From an uncultured Cellvibrio sp. (GTDB lineage: Bacteria > Pseudomonadota > Gammaproteobacteria > Pseudomonadales > Cellvibrionaceae), in the NCBI GenBank assembly GCA_946480695.1, contig CAMLKG010000042.1:1-33977 (forward strand): a stretch of 33,977 bases of DNA. The letters run 5' to 3'. The notes beneath the pieces were generated by a model. That model was given only the letters and a program-made list of their open reading frames with translations. It made no database searches and was not told the DNA's origin. Numbering within the stretch: the first letter of the stretch is position 1; every line of letters begins with the position of its first letter. The position numbers and the translations under genes are program-made. Of this stretch, positions 16,769-25,209 are shown one piece after another.

Positions 16769-17017
16769 TTACTGCGCGTCCAAGTAACGAGAGACTAATA
16801 GCCTTATCAAATCTTCAGTGGGCACATATCGTGCGCCATTACCGACATCTATATTGCTCTCCAGTGGTAACTTGCCTCTTATTGCCCACGCCAGCGAGCC
16901 GTTTGAGTTAAACCACAAAACATCGGCCAGCTGTTTTAGAGAAATATTGTCCCCATACACTTGGTGCATATCGCGACGCAGCATCTCAATAATTCTGCTT
17001 TTTTGTTGATTAACCAA
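16769..17017 (-). CDS. Small AlpA/excisionase-like DNA-binding protein
   Basis: An 82-aa protein. Residues about 25-78 follow the pattern of small winged-helix Xis/AlpA-like proteins: a helix with SLKQLADVL, a recognition helix, GKLP, a wing, a YVPTEDL segment and a final hydrophobic helix. The same layout occurs twice in the protein at 18269-18766. It is read away from the 347-aa gene, with about 200 bp between them that must hold both promoters. Probably a regulator or directionality factor; the exact family is not certain. Confidence 0.6.
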   Translation of the reverse strand: MVNQQKSRIIEMLRRDMHQVYGDNISLKQLADVLWFNSNGSLAWAIRGKLPLESNIDVGNGARYVPTEDLIRLLVSRYLDAQ

Positions 17018-17216
17018 TTACACTCCTACGTCTAAATCACACATATTCGTGACATAGCCTGCTGGCAAACCCAGCTTAAACAAAAATATAATCTCTACGG
17101 AAGTTACCAATTCCAAGAAGCTCAGTTATTTTGAAAAGGCAAAAAAAATTATAAAAATCATAAGGTTGCTAATAACTTAGCGAGCTTTTTGACTTGATTT
17201 TTGAAAGGAGGATATG

Positions 17217-18260
17217 GTGACCAAAGGTAAAAAGGCACCGCTTTTTTTAAAAAAGTATGCGCAAACCACCATGACCTTATTCTGGGGGCACAAGCTGGAA
17301 AGAAAGGTCGCATTGCGTAATGGATTTAAATCGCCAAGTCTAAGGCAAATGGCGATGCGATTTCCTGTGGGATGCGATAGAAAACTACTGATGCTCGGAA
17401 GAAGAGATGATGTGACTTATGACAGCAGTAAAGTTTATTGGTCGAGAATACTGAGTGGCGTCAGATGCATTAGAAATAATCCATGCACAGCCCACGTTGA
17501 AAACAACTATCCCCAGCTTCACTATCTTCGAACACACCCTGTGTGGGTTTTGCTTGGCAATCCAACACTGTCTATTAATGATATTTACAAAATGCTTATA
17601 AAAATGGAGTCAGCGCTTAATGGAAAACTTATCCATATCAAAACGTCAAAGCTCAATATAATTTTTAAGCATCGACCGTGGAGTTCAGACAATGTGGAAC
17701 TAGTCGATAGTCTTGATGGATTTGCGCTGAGATTAGCGTTGTTTCGATTGAGCAAATTACAACCGTTGAATAATGCTAAGTTGTATAGCCCTAAAACATT
17801 GGCTTTGCATTTATTACGTCTTGTGACGCAAAAAAAATGGTCGCGGCATGGAGACCGATTAATTCGATTATTGTTGGTGTTTATCGAAGTGAACGAGAAA
17901 GGGATAAGTGACGAGACCATCGAAAAAATACTTCGCAATGATTCTGAGGACATAGCTTTTCAAAAGCTTTTTCTCTGGATATCACCGCAAGAGGGAAGCT
18001 CACAATTTCATTCCCTATCGGACTATATACAAGCAAATCGAAATCTGGCACAAAGCTTTTGGCAAGAGCGTGTTCCTGACGCTTTGCAGGATCCTGTATC
18101 TTGGCGCGTGACAATGGAAACACTATTCTGGGCAGATACCTATTCAGATCTTTGGTTGCACAAGGGCATTCCAAAAGAAAAGCTTTTTTGTCCAGGATCA
18201 CCTGTTTTCGCGGATCAACTTGAAAATTTTTCCAATGGTAGCCGACGTCGAATATGGTAA
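17217..18260 (+). CDS. Unrecognised basic protein of the mobile region
   Basis: A 347-aa protein of no family I can name. The N-terminal third is rich in Lys/Arg and aromatic residues (for example KKYAQTTMTLFWGHKLERKV), suggesting nucleic-acid binding; the rest looks alpha-helical and globular, with no membrane segment or catalytic motif. AAGGAGG (16 of the anti-Shine-Dalgarno type) ends at 17211; it is only 2 bp from ATG 17214 but 5 bp from GTG 17217, so GTG is the better start. It is the only long plus-strand gene in the window and converges on the tandem AlpA-like gene, 8 bp apart. A replication, transposition or regulatory role is possible but unsupported. Confidence 0.7.
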   Translation: MTKGKKAPLFLKKYAQTTMTLFWGHKLERKVALRNGFKSPSLRQMAMRFPVGCDRKLLMLGRRDDVTYDSSKVYWSRILSGVRCIRNNPCTAHVENNYPQLHYLRTHPVWVLLGNPTLSINDIYKMLIKMESALNGKLIHIKTSKLNIIFKHRPWSSDNVELVDSLDGFALRLALFRLSKLQPLNNAKLYSPKTLALHLLRLVTQKKWSRHGDRLIRLLLVFIEVNEKGISDETIEKILRNDSEDIAFQKLFLWISPQEGSSQFHSLSDYIQANRNLAQSFWQERVPDALQDPVSWRVTMETLFWADTYSDLWLHKGIPKEKLFCPGSPVFADQLENFSNGSRRRIW

Positions 18261-18268
18261 TTATGCCG

Positions 18269-18766
18269 TCATAAAAAATGACTAAATGCCTCAGTCGATA
18301 GGGCAAACAGTTTATTTCGCCGATTATCTATTTTGAATAGACCAAAAGGTAACTTTCCAAGTTTATCTTGTGCAATCAGATCATTTCTGGTGTCCACGCC
18401 TAATAAATTCATTAAATCATTTTCATCCAGTAGATAGCTTCGATTCAGAATGAAAAGCTTAAGTGAATCACTCATTGATTCTACGATGTCACTTGTAAAG
18501 TCAAAAGGCTTTTCACTGTTGATTTTACGCTGACAAACTAACCACAACGCTACCTCAGCACTCAACGCAAACTTGAGCTTCCGTGTCGGTAGATCCATAA
18601 GTGTCACTGGCACAGTATTGCGACAAGAAGCTTGGCGTAACGCTTCACTGGAGCTGTAACCAAGCGACTTCACTAGAACATCACCAGCCAACAAAGGGCC
18701 ATGAATCGTGGTCATCACTCTAGAAAGCAGATCCTCGTTGTTTTCTACATCCGATAAATTGATCAT
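18269..18766 (-). CDS. Protein with two tandem AlpA-like domains
   Basis: A 165-aa protein with an internal duplication. Residues about 22-78 (LLAGDVLVKSLGYSSSEALR ... LKFALSAEVALWLV) and about 108-165 (LLDENDLMNLLGVDTRNDLI ... KLFALSTEAFSHFL) share one plan: helix, short turn, LG helix, a pair of basic residues, then F-A-L-S-x-E and a hydrophobic end. The 82-aa protein at 16769-17017 has the same plan. Such domains bind DNA as excisionase-like regulators. The pairing suggests recognition of a repeated site. Function is inferred. Confidence 0.6.
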   Translation of the reverse strand: MINLSDVENNEDLLSRVMTTIHGPLLAGDVLVKSLGYSSSEALRQASCRNTVPVTLMDLPTRKLKFALSAEVALWLVCQRKINSEKPFDFTSDIVESMSDSLKLFILNRSYLLDENDLMNLLGVDTRNDLIAQDKLGKLPFGLFKIDNRRNKLFALSTEAFSHFL

Positions 18767-18916
18767 TTTATAACCTAAAACCCTTTTGCAAAATTGCTAT
18801 TACCCCTTAACCGGTTTGGGTGTTACCCCTGAGTAAAACCAGCAAGGTACTTTAGCCGGAACCATCAATTGAGGGCTCTGGCCAAGAGGGCGCAGTGGTT
18901 TTGCACAGGGGTAACA

Positions 18917-19117
18917 CTGAATCCGGCAGAGCTGACGGGGAATTTTGCTAGGCTGACCGAATTGGTAGTGGGTAGTAATAAACGAGGGAAAATACTTTAT
19001 GGGACGGAAGGAGATGGGCACATACTGCAGGGGCCACAGCTGCTGGCCGCTCAAAAGAAAAAAGGCCAACAAATGTCGACCTTTTAATAGACCGGCCGGG
19101 ACCGTCTGCGGAACCAT
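18917..19117. repeat. Direct repeat copy A beside the R-M block
   Basis: About 200 bp matching 29001-29197 in the same orientation, roughly three quarters identical by eye and best over the last 100 bp. Both copies open with CTGAATCC-GCAGAGCTG and close with GG-AC CG CTGCGG. The core carries a minus-strand terminator (19053-19085). The rest of the gene-free stretch 19118-19492 is AT-rich with nothing recognised. Confidence 0.75.
19053..19085 (-). terminator. Terminator inside repeat A
   Basis: Read on the minus strand: stem AAGGTCGAC / GTTGGCCTT (with G-U pairs), loop ATTT, then a U-rich run. It could end the transcript of the R-M block, which finishes at 19493, although it lies about 400 bp away. 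Confidence 0.6.
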
Positions 19118-19492
19118 ATTACAAATAACTTCAAACCTGCTAAATCTTAGGCGAGCGAATTAGGATTCAAGTCACATCTCGTTCTTGACACCAAAGATGG
19201 CCTGCTTTTGTTGTAACTGTACAACGATTCACATTGAAGCGTTTTTACTTCAGTAACCTATTAAGTAAGCCAGTACAATCTCGAAACAACTTATTCTCTA
19301 GCTGCAGTACACAACATGTGGTTATGAATAGCTTTTTCATTCACCCTTAGAGTCAGACGATTAGTATTTAGATTACTAACTTACCTACAGCGGAACAAAT
19401 TGATTTAATACGGGTTTAACTGCTTAACAATCCCCAATGCGCTGGCAAATCATCTTGCAAAACTTATCGCATGAAATACTTAGCATCACTCT

Positions 19493-21580
19493 TTATTTTA
19501 TGCATAGATCATCCAAAAACTCAGAACCCGGTTCAGCACATGTAATCACTAGGCGGTCGCGTGCGCGAGTGCAAGCAACGTAAAGCAAGTGCCTTTCAGA
19601 TTCGTAAGCTTCTTGAAGTTCTACCGGGTCATCTGCAACCAGATTTAAACGCTCAGCCAACGGGACGATACCTTCATCGCAAGCCATAACCACCACAGCT
19701 TTAAACTCAAGCCCTTTGGCAAAGTGCATGGTGCTGAGTGCGACGCTGTTTACCAAGCTTTCCATCCGATAATTCAAGACATTTACTGAAAGGCTTGCCT
19801 TTTCAACAGCCGCACGCCCCCTGTCGATTTCGTTTTCTGAGCGCACAAATACGCCAATCTCATGAGGCTCAATCCCATCCTCGACGAATTGGTTCAGGTG
19901 CCTGGCCACGACATCCGCTTCGGAAGTTACATCCTCTGCAATTTCCAATGTGGGGTTGGGGCCGTTGAATACGGATATAGTGCCTTTCCTGTTTTCGGTA
20001 TTCCCATCTCCATCCGTAATTTCCGTATTGAGCAGCAGATCGGCTTGTTGGCGAATTTGGTGAGAGGTTCTGTAATTGATGCGCAAGGTGGTAGATCGGC
20101 CTCGAATATCGATACCGAGTTGCTTCCATGAAAATGACTGCTGGAAGATGCGCTGACCTAAATCACCTGCAAAAAATAAACTGTCTGGCCGGTTCTTGCC
20201 AATACTGGCAATGAATTGCAGCTGAGGAATTGAAAGGTCTTGAGCCTCATCGATCACCACGTAATCGAAAATCGTCCGGTTTGTCCCGGAAAATTTTGCG
20301 GCTAACTGAGCATACATTTCAGATTCAGTGATCATTCCCTCATTGCTAAGCTGCTCTTCCAACTGGTGAAAAATCGCCCAAATCTCTTGGCGCTTTTCTT
20401 CATTTAGGCGTGTTTTCCGTCCTAGCCTTTTAACATCCCGGTAAGCCTCCCAATCCTTGATCTGCCAAGCGTCAACAACGTGGAACCACTCATTGAAGAG
20501 AAAGCGTTGGCTAAAATTGGAATTTTGCTCGTCAGACGCCGACTTTAAAATCTCTTTAATCTGATCCGCACTCGCTAAAACAGGCTTGCCAAAATTCGCG
20601 GCGTATTGCCGAATCGCAATCTCTTTAAGGGAATAGACTTCAAGTCGTTCCCCAAGCCGTAATTCTTTGCTTAGTAGGTGCTTAAGCTTGTCTCGAAGTG
20701 AATTAGCCAGAATGCTCGAGAAGGTCGCCAACAAAACTCGCGAATCTGGGTTACTGCGAGCCAAATGTCTCGCTCTGTGCATGGCGACTACAGTTTTTCC
20801 AGTGCCCGCAGAACCGGTGACTCTCGCCGGACCGCTGAATTGCTTTTCAACCAACTCCTGTTGATCTGGGTGTAGAAAAATTGCCCATTTTTCCCAAGGG
20901 TACTCTAGTGCAAGCTCGAGTTCCTCCACATTGTGCATAACGCGGAAGCGACGTTTTGCGTCTGGATGGTCGAAAGGGTTGGCACCAGACTGCAAAATTG
21001 GAGGAATGCGCGGCGTTCCCCCACAAGCTATTGCAAGCAAAGCATCTGCGGCTTCATCCGGGAGATATCCCGCAATATCAAGAATCGAATCTTCGTCAGC
21101 AGCTTTAACGTCTCCAAGCCAGTCTTGAGGCACGCCGTAAGAGAGCAGAGATTCCTCTGCTATACCTGCAAATAATTTGGGTTTGGCCTGCGGGTATAAG
21201 GCTGGAGCAATTTCCTGCTCTTTGTAAACTGGTACTGTTATTTCTTTTACGGTTTCCCGTATTTCAACTAATTGGGCAGCACCCGTTGTTGGGTGCGTTT
21301 CCAGCTTGCGTCGGCTTGCCCATTCGTAGGCTTTATCGTGATGGTCAACGTAGCAAAGCAATAAACTCTGATCGGTCTTATGGACGATTAAGCGAATGTC
21401 CATATTGACGCTGACAGACCAAAAATTTTCATCCTTGGCTTTTTCCAGCTTGTGAAAGCGCAGCCCAGGATTTGCTGGATTCATCTGTAAATCAAAGGCA
21501 GTGGTTTTAACTGCTTTCTGCTCTTGCCCTGTGAGTTTGGCAAGGCTGTCTGTAAATGTATCTGCAATCCGAAATAACAT
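19493..21580 (-). CDS. UvrD-like SF1 helicase with N-terminal RelE-like domain
   Basis: About 695 aa. Residues 1-95 look like a RelE/ParE-fold domain (SLAKLTGQEQKAVKTTAFDL, FWSVSVNMDIRLIVHK, HDKAYEWASRRKLE). From about 240 it is a UvrD/Rep helicase: GSAGTGKT (258-265), VVIDEAQDL, TTLRINYRTSHQIR, a TMHFAKGLEFKAVVV box and YVACTRARDRLVI. The start could be TTG 21586; ATG 21580 is preferred. The gene follows mod by about 50 bp on the same strand and so likely belongs to the R-M operon, perhaps to process broken DNA. Whether the RelE-like part still acts on ribosome-bound mRNA is unknown. Confidence 0.85.
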   Translation of the reverse strand: MLFRIADTFTDSLAKLTGQEQKAVKTTAFDLQMNPANPGLRFHKLEKAKDENFWSVSVNMDIRLIVHKTDQSLLLCYVDHHDKAYEWASRRKLETHPTTGAAQLVEIRETVKEITVPVYKEQEIAPALYPQAKPKLFAGIAEESLLSYGVPQDWLGDVKAADEDSILDIAGYLPDEAADALLAIACGGTPRIPPILQSGANPFDHPDAKRRFRVMHNVEELELALEYPWEKWAIFLHPDQQELVEKQFSGPARVTGSAGTGKTVVAMHRARHLARSNPDSRVLLATFSSILANSLRDKLKHLLSKELRLGERLEVYSLKEIAIRQYAANFGKPVLASADQIKEILKSASDEQNSNFSQRFLFNEWFHVVDAWQIKDWEAYRDVKRLGRKTRLNEEKRQEIWAIFHQLEEQLSNEGMITESEMYAQLAAKFSGTNRTIFDYVVIDEAQDLSIPQLQFIASIGKNRPDSLFFAGDLGQRIFQQSFSWKQLGIDIRGRSTTLRINYRTSHQIRQQADLLLNTEITDGDGNTENRKGTISVFNGPNPTLEIAEDVTSEADVVARHLNQFVEDGIEPHEIGVFVRSENEIDRGRAAVEKASLSVNVLNYRMESLVNSVALSTMHFAKGLEFKAVVVMACDEGIVPLAERLNLVADDPVELQEAYESERHLLYVACTRARDRLVITCAEPGSEFLDDLCIK

Positions 21581-21631
21581 ACTCAATCACTCATTGGCAG
21601 CCGTAAATTAACCGTCGTTCCTGTGGTGCTT

Positions 21632-24580
21632 TTATACCGAATAGACCTTCATTACTTCATCGCCCAAATGATTGATCACCTTAACTGCAATGCGCCCGGA
21701 GCTGGGCTTTTCGAAGGGGCGGGAGGTGTCGCTGTTTAGGCTTTCCCAGGCTTCTTCGTTGATTTCGGCTTTTAAGGTGTTTTTGAGGGCTTTGTAGGGG
21801 TCGTTGGCGCCGAGGAAGTAGGCTTGGCGAACGAAGAAGCTTTCTTCGTTGTAGTCGGTATCCACGAACCAACAGGCGATGCCATCGGCATTGTCACTGC
21901 GTACTTCGCCGGTATTAGGATGGAACACGTCAACGCCGTTGATGCGCACCTGAATTTGGTCGTCGTCAGCGGGAAGAATCTCAATATCGGGTTCACCGAA
22001 GATCACGAACAGGTTGGCTTTGTCGGTGTTTTTTAACTCATCCGCCATATGTAGATCGGCATTCATGCGGGCCTTGAGCACGTTTATTCGACCGAGTTTA
22101 TTAAGGTCACTGGCATGGCCTTCGTAACTAAATGCGCAAGCAATGAGTACATCGAAGTCGGCGTCACCTGCTTCGCGAGCGGCGGCAACTAAATCCTGGC
22201 GAGAAACAGTGCCGAATTCCGGACCTATGAAAATGCCCGCACGCCTTTCTATTCCGGTTTCTTCGTCACCCTCCAGGTAACGCCCCTCAGCGCAGATAAA
22301 GTGACCTGGCCAAGGCGTAATACTGCTAAAACGGATTTTGTCTTCTTTATGGGCTTGCTGCACGCCCGCTACTCGCAGATTTTCCAAAATTATTTGGGTG
22401 AAATCCTGAACGTCACTGTACTCATCACCTTTGTCCGCCATGGGGTCGATTAACTCGTCATTTTCATCCAGCCCTAAAACACGATGAGGGGAAAGACTTT
22501 CAACAGTGAATGGCCCGGCTACGCGAACTTTCTTTTTATCTTCATAGGGCTTGTCGTACAGATACTCTTGATCCGCTTTAGCGGCGATAGAAGCATCAAT
22601 TTCCTGCTGCCGGGTCATGCGCAATTGCCACCATTGTTGGTGTAATTCGATGGCATTTTCATCATCCCAGAGATCGAAAGGCTCTTTGGGCAAATCCTCC
22701 AGTGTGTATTTGCGCTTTAGCGCGGTGTTGAGTTTCACCAACGCGGCTTGCTGCTTTTTATTGGTATCTGCGGACAGGACTGCGACGTGAAGTTTTGTGT
22801 TCTTGTCTGACCAAGGTGTACCTGGTTGGCGGGGAATCTCCCATTCTTCGAAATTTGTACCAAGTTGATTATTAAGGGCGCCTCGCAACTCTTCTAGTTG
22901 AGGCTGGAACTTATCCCAAATAACATCTATTTCAGCATTATTGGCAATACTCTTTAGTGTTATGTGAGATACCCGCTCGTAAACAAAACCTTGAGAGATT
23001 CTTCCGTATGTAGTGTTGGATGAGGTGGAAGTACGAGTGATTTCTGATTCTTTAATTTGACCGTCTTTACTGTCAGTCAGCAAAAAATATGGATATCGAG
23101 CCCCCATAATTCGTGATCTAGCTAGAGCCAACGAAACTCTTGAAGTATCAATTGTGATCCAGCGACGCCCCCATTGTTCAGCCACATAAGCTGTAGTTCC
23201 AGAACCACACGTCGGATCGAGGACTAAATCACCTGGATCTGATGCCATTAAAATACACCGTTCAACAACCTTACTGCTGGTTTGGACAACATAAACTTTT
23301 TCATCTGTAAAATTGCCAGTGGCAGTATCCGACCATGTATTTGTTCTCAGCTTTAAGCCAAAATCTGTCGCGTATCGAACGTAACGCAAACTGTTCTTAG
23401 CCTGATGAATTCGATTGCTTTTTATCAGCCGTGAGCGGCCTTCAGAGGCTGTCTTCCAATGTTGGTTGGCAGGAATAATATATTCTTTACCTTGAAAACA
23501 AACTGGCTCTGGTTTCGATGAAGCACCTTGAGACGTCATTGATGTAGGTTGATACAAATTTTCAACATGCGGGGGAACGGAAAAACCATCTTTTTCGGCT
23601 TTGCTTAGGCCACGAGAAAAACCTAGTCGATCTGTAATCCATTGATAATTTCCGTTAGATGGGGTTCGATCAAGAACTTCGAAGCTAGGCCGAAATTTTA
23701 CGAATGCTCGATTCTTTGCGTACATCAGGATGTAATCCACTGTATTAGGTATCGACCCAGAATTGAATCCTCCCGTCTTTTGCGTAGAAATTTGACTGAG
23801 GAAATTTTCTTCTCCGAACACTTCATCCAAAAGTGAGCGAAGGCGATGCACATTTTCATCCCCGATTTGTACGAAGATTGCGCCTGAGTCTGAAAGCAAA
23901 TCTCGCGATACAGCTAAGCGATCTCGTATATATGTCAAATACGAGTGAATACCATCTCGCCAAGTATCACGAAATGCCTTGACCTGTTCTGGCTCTCTCG
24001 TAATATGAGCGGTGTTTCCATCTTTTACATCCCTGCTAGTCGTCGACCACTGAAAATTTGAATTAAATTTAATCCCATAAGGTGGATCAAAATAAATACA
24101 CTGCACCTTGCCTCGCAAGCCCTCTCGCTCTGCAAGTGAAGCCATAACCTGAAGACTATCTCCCAATATCATTCGGTTCGACCAGTTCTGATCGTGTTGG
24201 TAAAACTCGGTTTTCGCGTCTTCACTGGGTACGCCATTAAAATCGGCAAAAAGGTCTGGTTGTTCCGCTTCGTCAAGATCGGCTTCCGCTTTTTCCGTTT
24301 GCCGCTTAAGGTCATCGATAAGCACCTTGGGGTGAACTTTTTCCTGGATATAAAGTGGTGGCGCGTTTACGACCAGATCCGACCAATCTTGCTCGTCTTT
24401 GCCTCGCCAGACCAATTGTGGGTCTAGATCTCGGTTGCGGCGTTCGTAAGCGATGCGGATGGGGCTTTGGAGTTCTTTCTCCATCACAGACTGAAATTCA
24501 GCCGTAGGAATATTGCGGCGGGTGGCCTCGCCATGGGTTAAGGCTTCAACGCTTTTTTTATTATCCATATTCTTCTTCAT
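21632..24580 (-). CDS. mod: Type III R-M DNA methyltransferase (Mod)
   Basis: A 982-aa adenine-N6 methyltransferase of the beta class: catalytic motif IV DPPYGI (165-170) precedes the AdoMet-binding motif I DPTCGSGTT (455-463). The region between holds the target-recognition part. At over 900 residues it is much longer than classical Mod subunits of about 600-650, with a C-terminal extension (about 560-982) lacking recognised motifs. It modifies the host sites and gives specificity to Res. ATG 24580 overlaps the stop of the small nuclease gene by four bases. Confidence 0.92.
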   Translation of the reverse strand: MKKNMDNKKSVEALTHGEATRRNIPTAEFQSVMEKELQSPIRIAYERRNRDLDPQLVWRGKDEQDWSDLVVNAPPLYIQEKVHPKVLIDDLKRQTEKAEADLDEAEQPDLFADFNGVPSEDAKTEFYQHDQNWSNRMILGDSLQVMASLAEREGLRGKVQCIYFDPPYGIKFNSNFQWSTTSRDVKDGNTAHITREPEQVKAFRDTWRDGIHSYLTYIRDRLAVSRDLLSDSGAIFVQIGDENVHRLRSLLDEVFGEENFLSQISTQKTGGFNSGSIPNTVDYILMYAKNRAFVKFRPSFEVLDRTPSNGNYQWITDRLGFSRGLSKAEKDGFSVPPHVENLYQPTSMTSQGASSKPEPVCFQGKEYIIPANQHWKTASEGRSRLIKSNRIHQAKNSLRYVRYATDFGLKLRTNTWSDTATGNFTDEKVYVVQTSSKVVERCILMASDPGDLVLDPTCGSGTTAYVAEQWGRRWITIDTSRVSLALARSRIMGARYPYFLLTDSKDGQIKESEITRTSTSSNTTYGRISQGFVYERVSHITLKSIANNAEIDVIWDKFQPQLEELRGALNNQLGTNFEEWEIPRQPGTPWSDKNTKLHVAVLSADTNKKQQAALVKLNTALKRKYTLEDLPKEPFDLWDDENAIELHQQWWQLRMTRQQEIDASIAAKADQEYLYDKPYEDKKKVRVAGPFTVESLSPHRVLGLDENDELIDPMADKGDEYSDVQDFTQIILENLRVAGVQQAHKEDKIRFSSITPWPGHFICAEGRYLEGDEETGIERRAGIFIGPEFGTVSRQDLVAAAREAGDADFDVLIACAFSYEGHASDLNKLGRINVLKARMNADLHMADELKNTDKANLFVIFGEPDIEILPADDDQIQVRINGVDVFHPNTGEVRSDNADGIACWFVDTDYNEESFFVRQAYFLGANDPYKALKNTLKAEINEEAWESLNSDTSRPFEKPSSGRIAVKVINHLGDEVMKVYSV

Positions 24581-25209
24581 GATTGAGGACTACTATCTAT
24601 TGAGGCGTGATACATGTTGCAACCTATGTGTGCAATATCCAAATCCTCACCACTAGAATGTTTATGACAAGAAAGGAATGACCATTTTAAAATATGGTCT
24701 TGAGTTGTTCCTTTTTGTTGGCATGGCAACTGATCATCCATAGCCTCCCTAATTTTTTTCACCAACCCTACTATGTCTTTCTTTTTAAAATATTCGAGAA
24801 TAATCCCACGCGTTTCCTGTCCGGTTGTATATCTGCCCAACAGCTGATTGAGCCCTTCAATGTGGTATGCGGGACCATCATAAATTTTTGCTTCTATTAG
24901 CTTTATTCGCAACGGAAACGAATGATCCACGGTAACCATGATATCTACGTGTCCATTTGAACTAGGCTCCCGCTGAACATTTAAGCCTGGCATTTGTAAC
25001 GCTTGGGCTAGAACTGAAGACAAACCATTTTCGTTGAGAGCCGAATAGTCTTTACAATTCTGCTGAAGTCCAACGATGGCTTTTTCTAACAATTTATCGA
25101 ATGCCACTTCAAATGACTCATTATTCTCCGAACAAAATAAATCCAAAAGCTCAGGAGCCTTTTTCTCTAATAGATTTATATATTCCACCGCACTATTTTT
25201 ATTAGGCAT
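24577..25209 (-). CDS. Small PD-(D/E)XK nuclease-like protein inside the R-M operon
   Basis: A 210-aa protein. A helical N-terminal part is followed by a restriction-like core: E60 (LNENGLSSVLAQAL), D89 (GHVDIMV), E106 and K108 (IEAK), and Q122 (EGLNQLLGRY). The spacing is right for an active PD-(D/E)XK fold. It lies between res and mod with overlaps of 8 and 4 bp, so all three are co-translated. Classical type III systems have no such subunit; it may be an extra nuclease or an assembly factor. Confidence 0.78.
   Translation of the reverse strand: MPNKNSAVEYINLLEKKAPELLDLFCSENNESFEVAFDKLLEKAIVGLQQNCKDYSALNENGLSSVLAQALQMPGLNVQREPSSNGHVDIMVTVDHSFPLRIKLIEAKIYDGPAYHIEGLNQLLGRYTTGQETRGIILEYFKKKDIVGLVKKIREAMDDQLPCQQKGTTQDHILKWSFLSCHKHSSGEDLDIAHIGCNMYHASIDSSPQS

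Noticed and set aside
17881..18306. A 141-aa frame antisense to the 347-aa gene
   Set aside because: It lies wholly across two better supported genes and has no ribosome site or recognisable motif.
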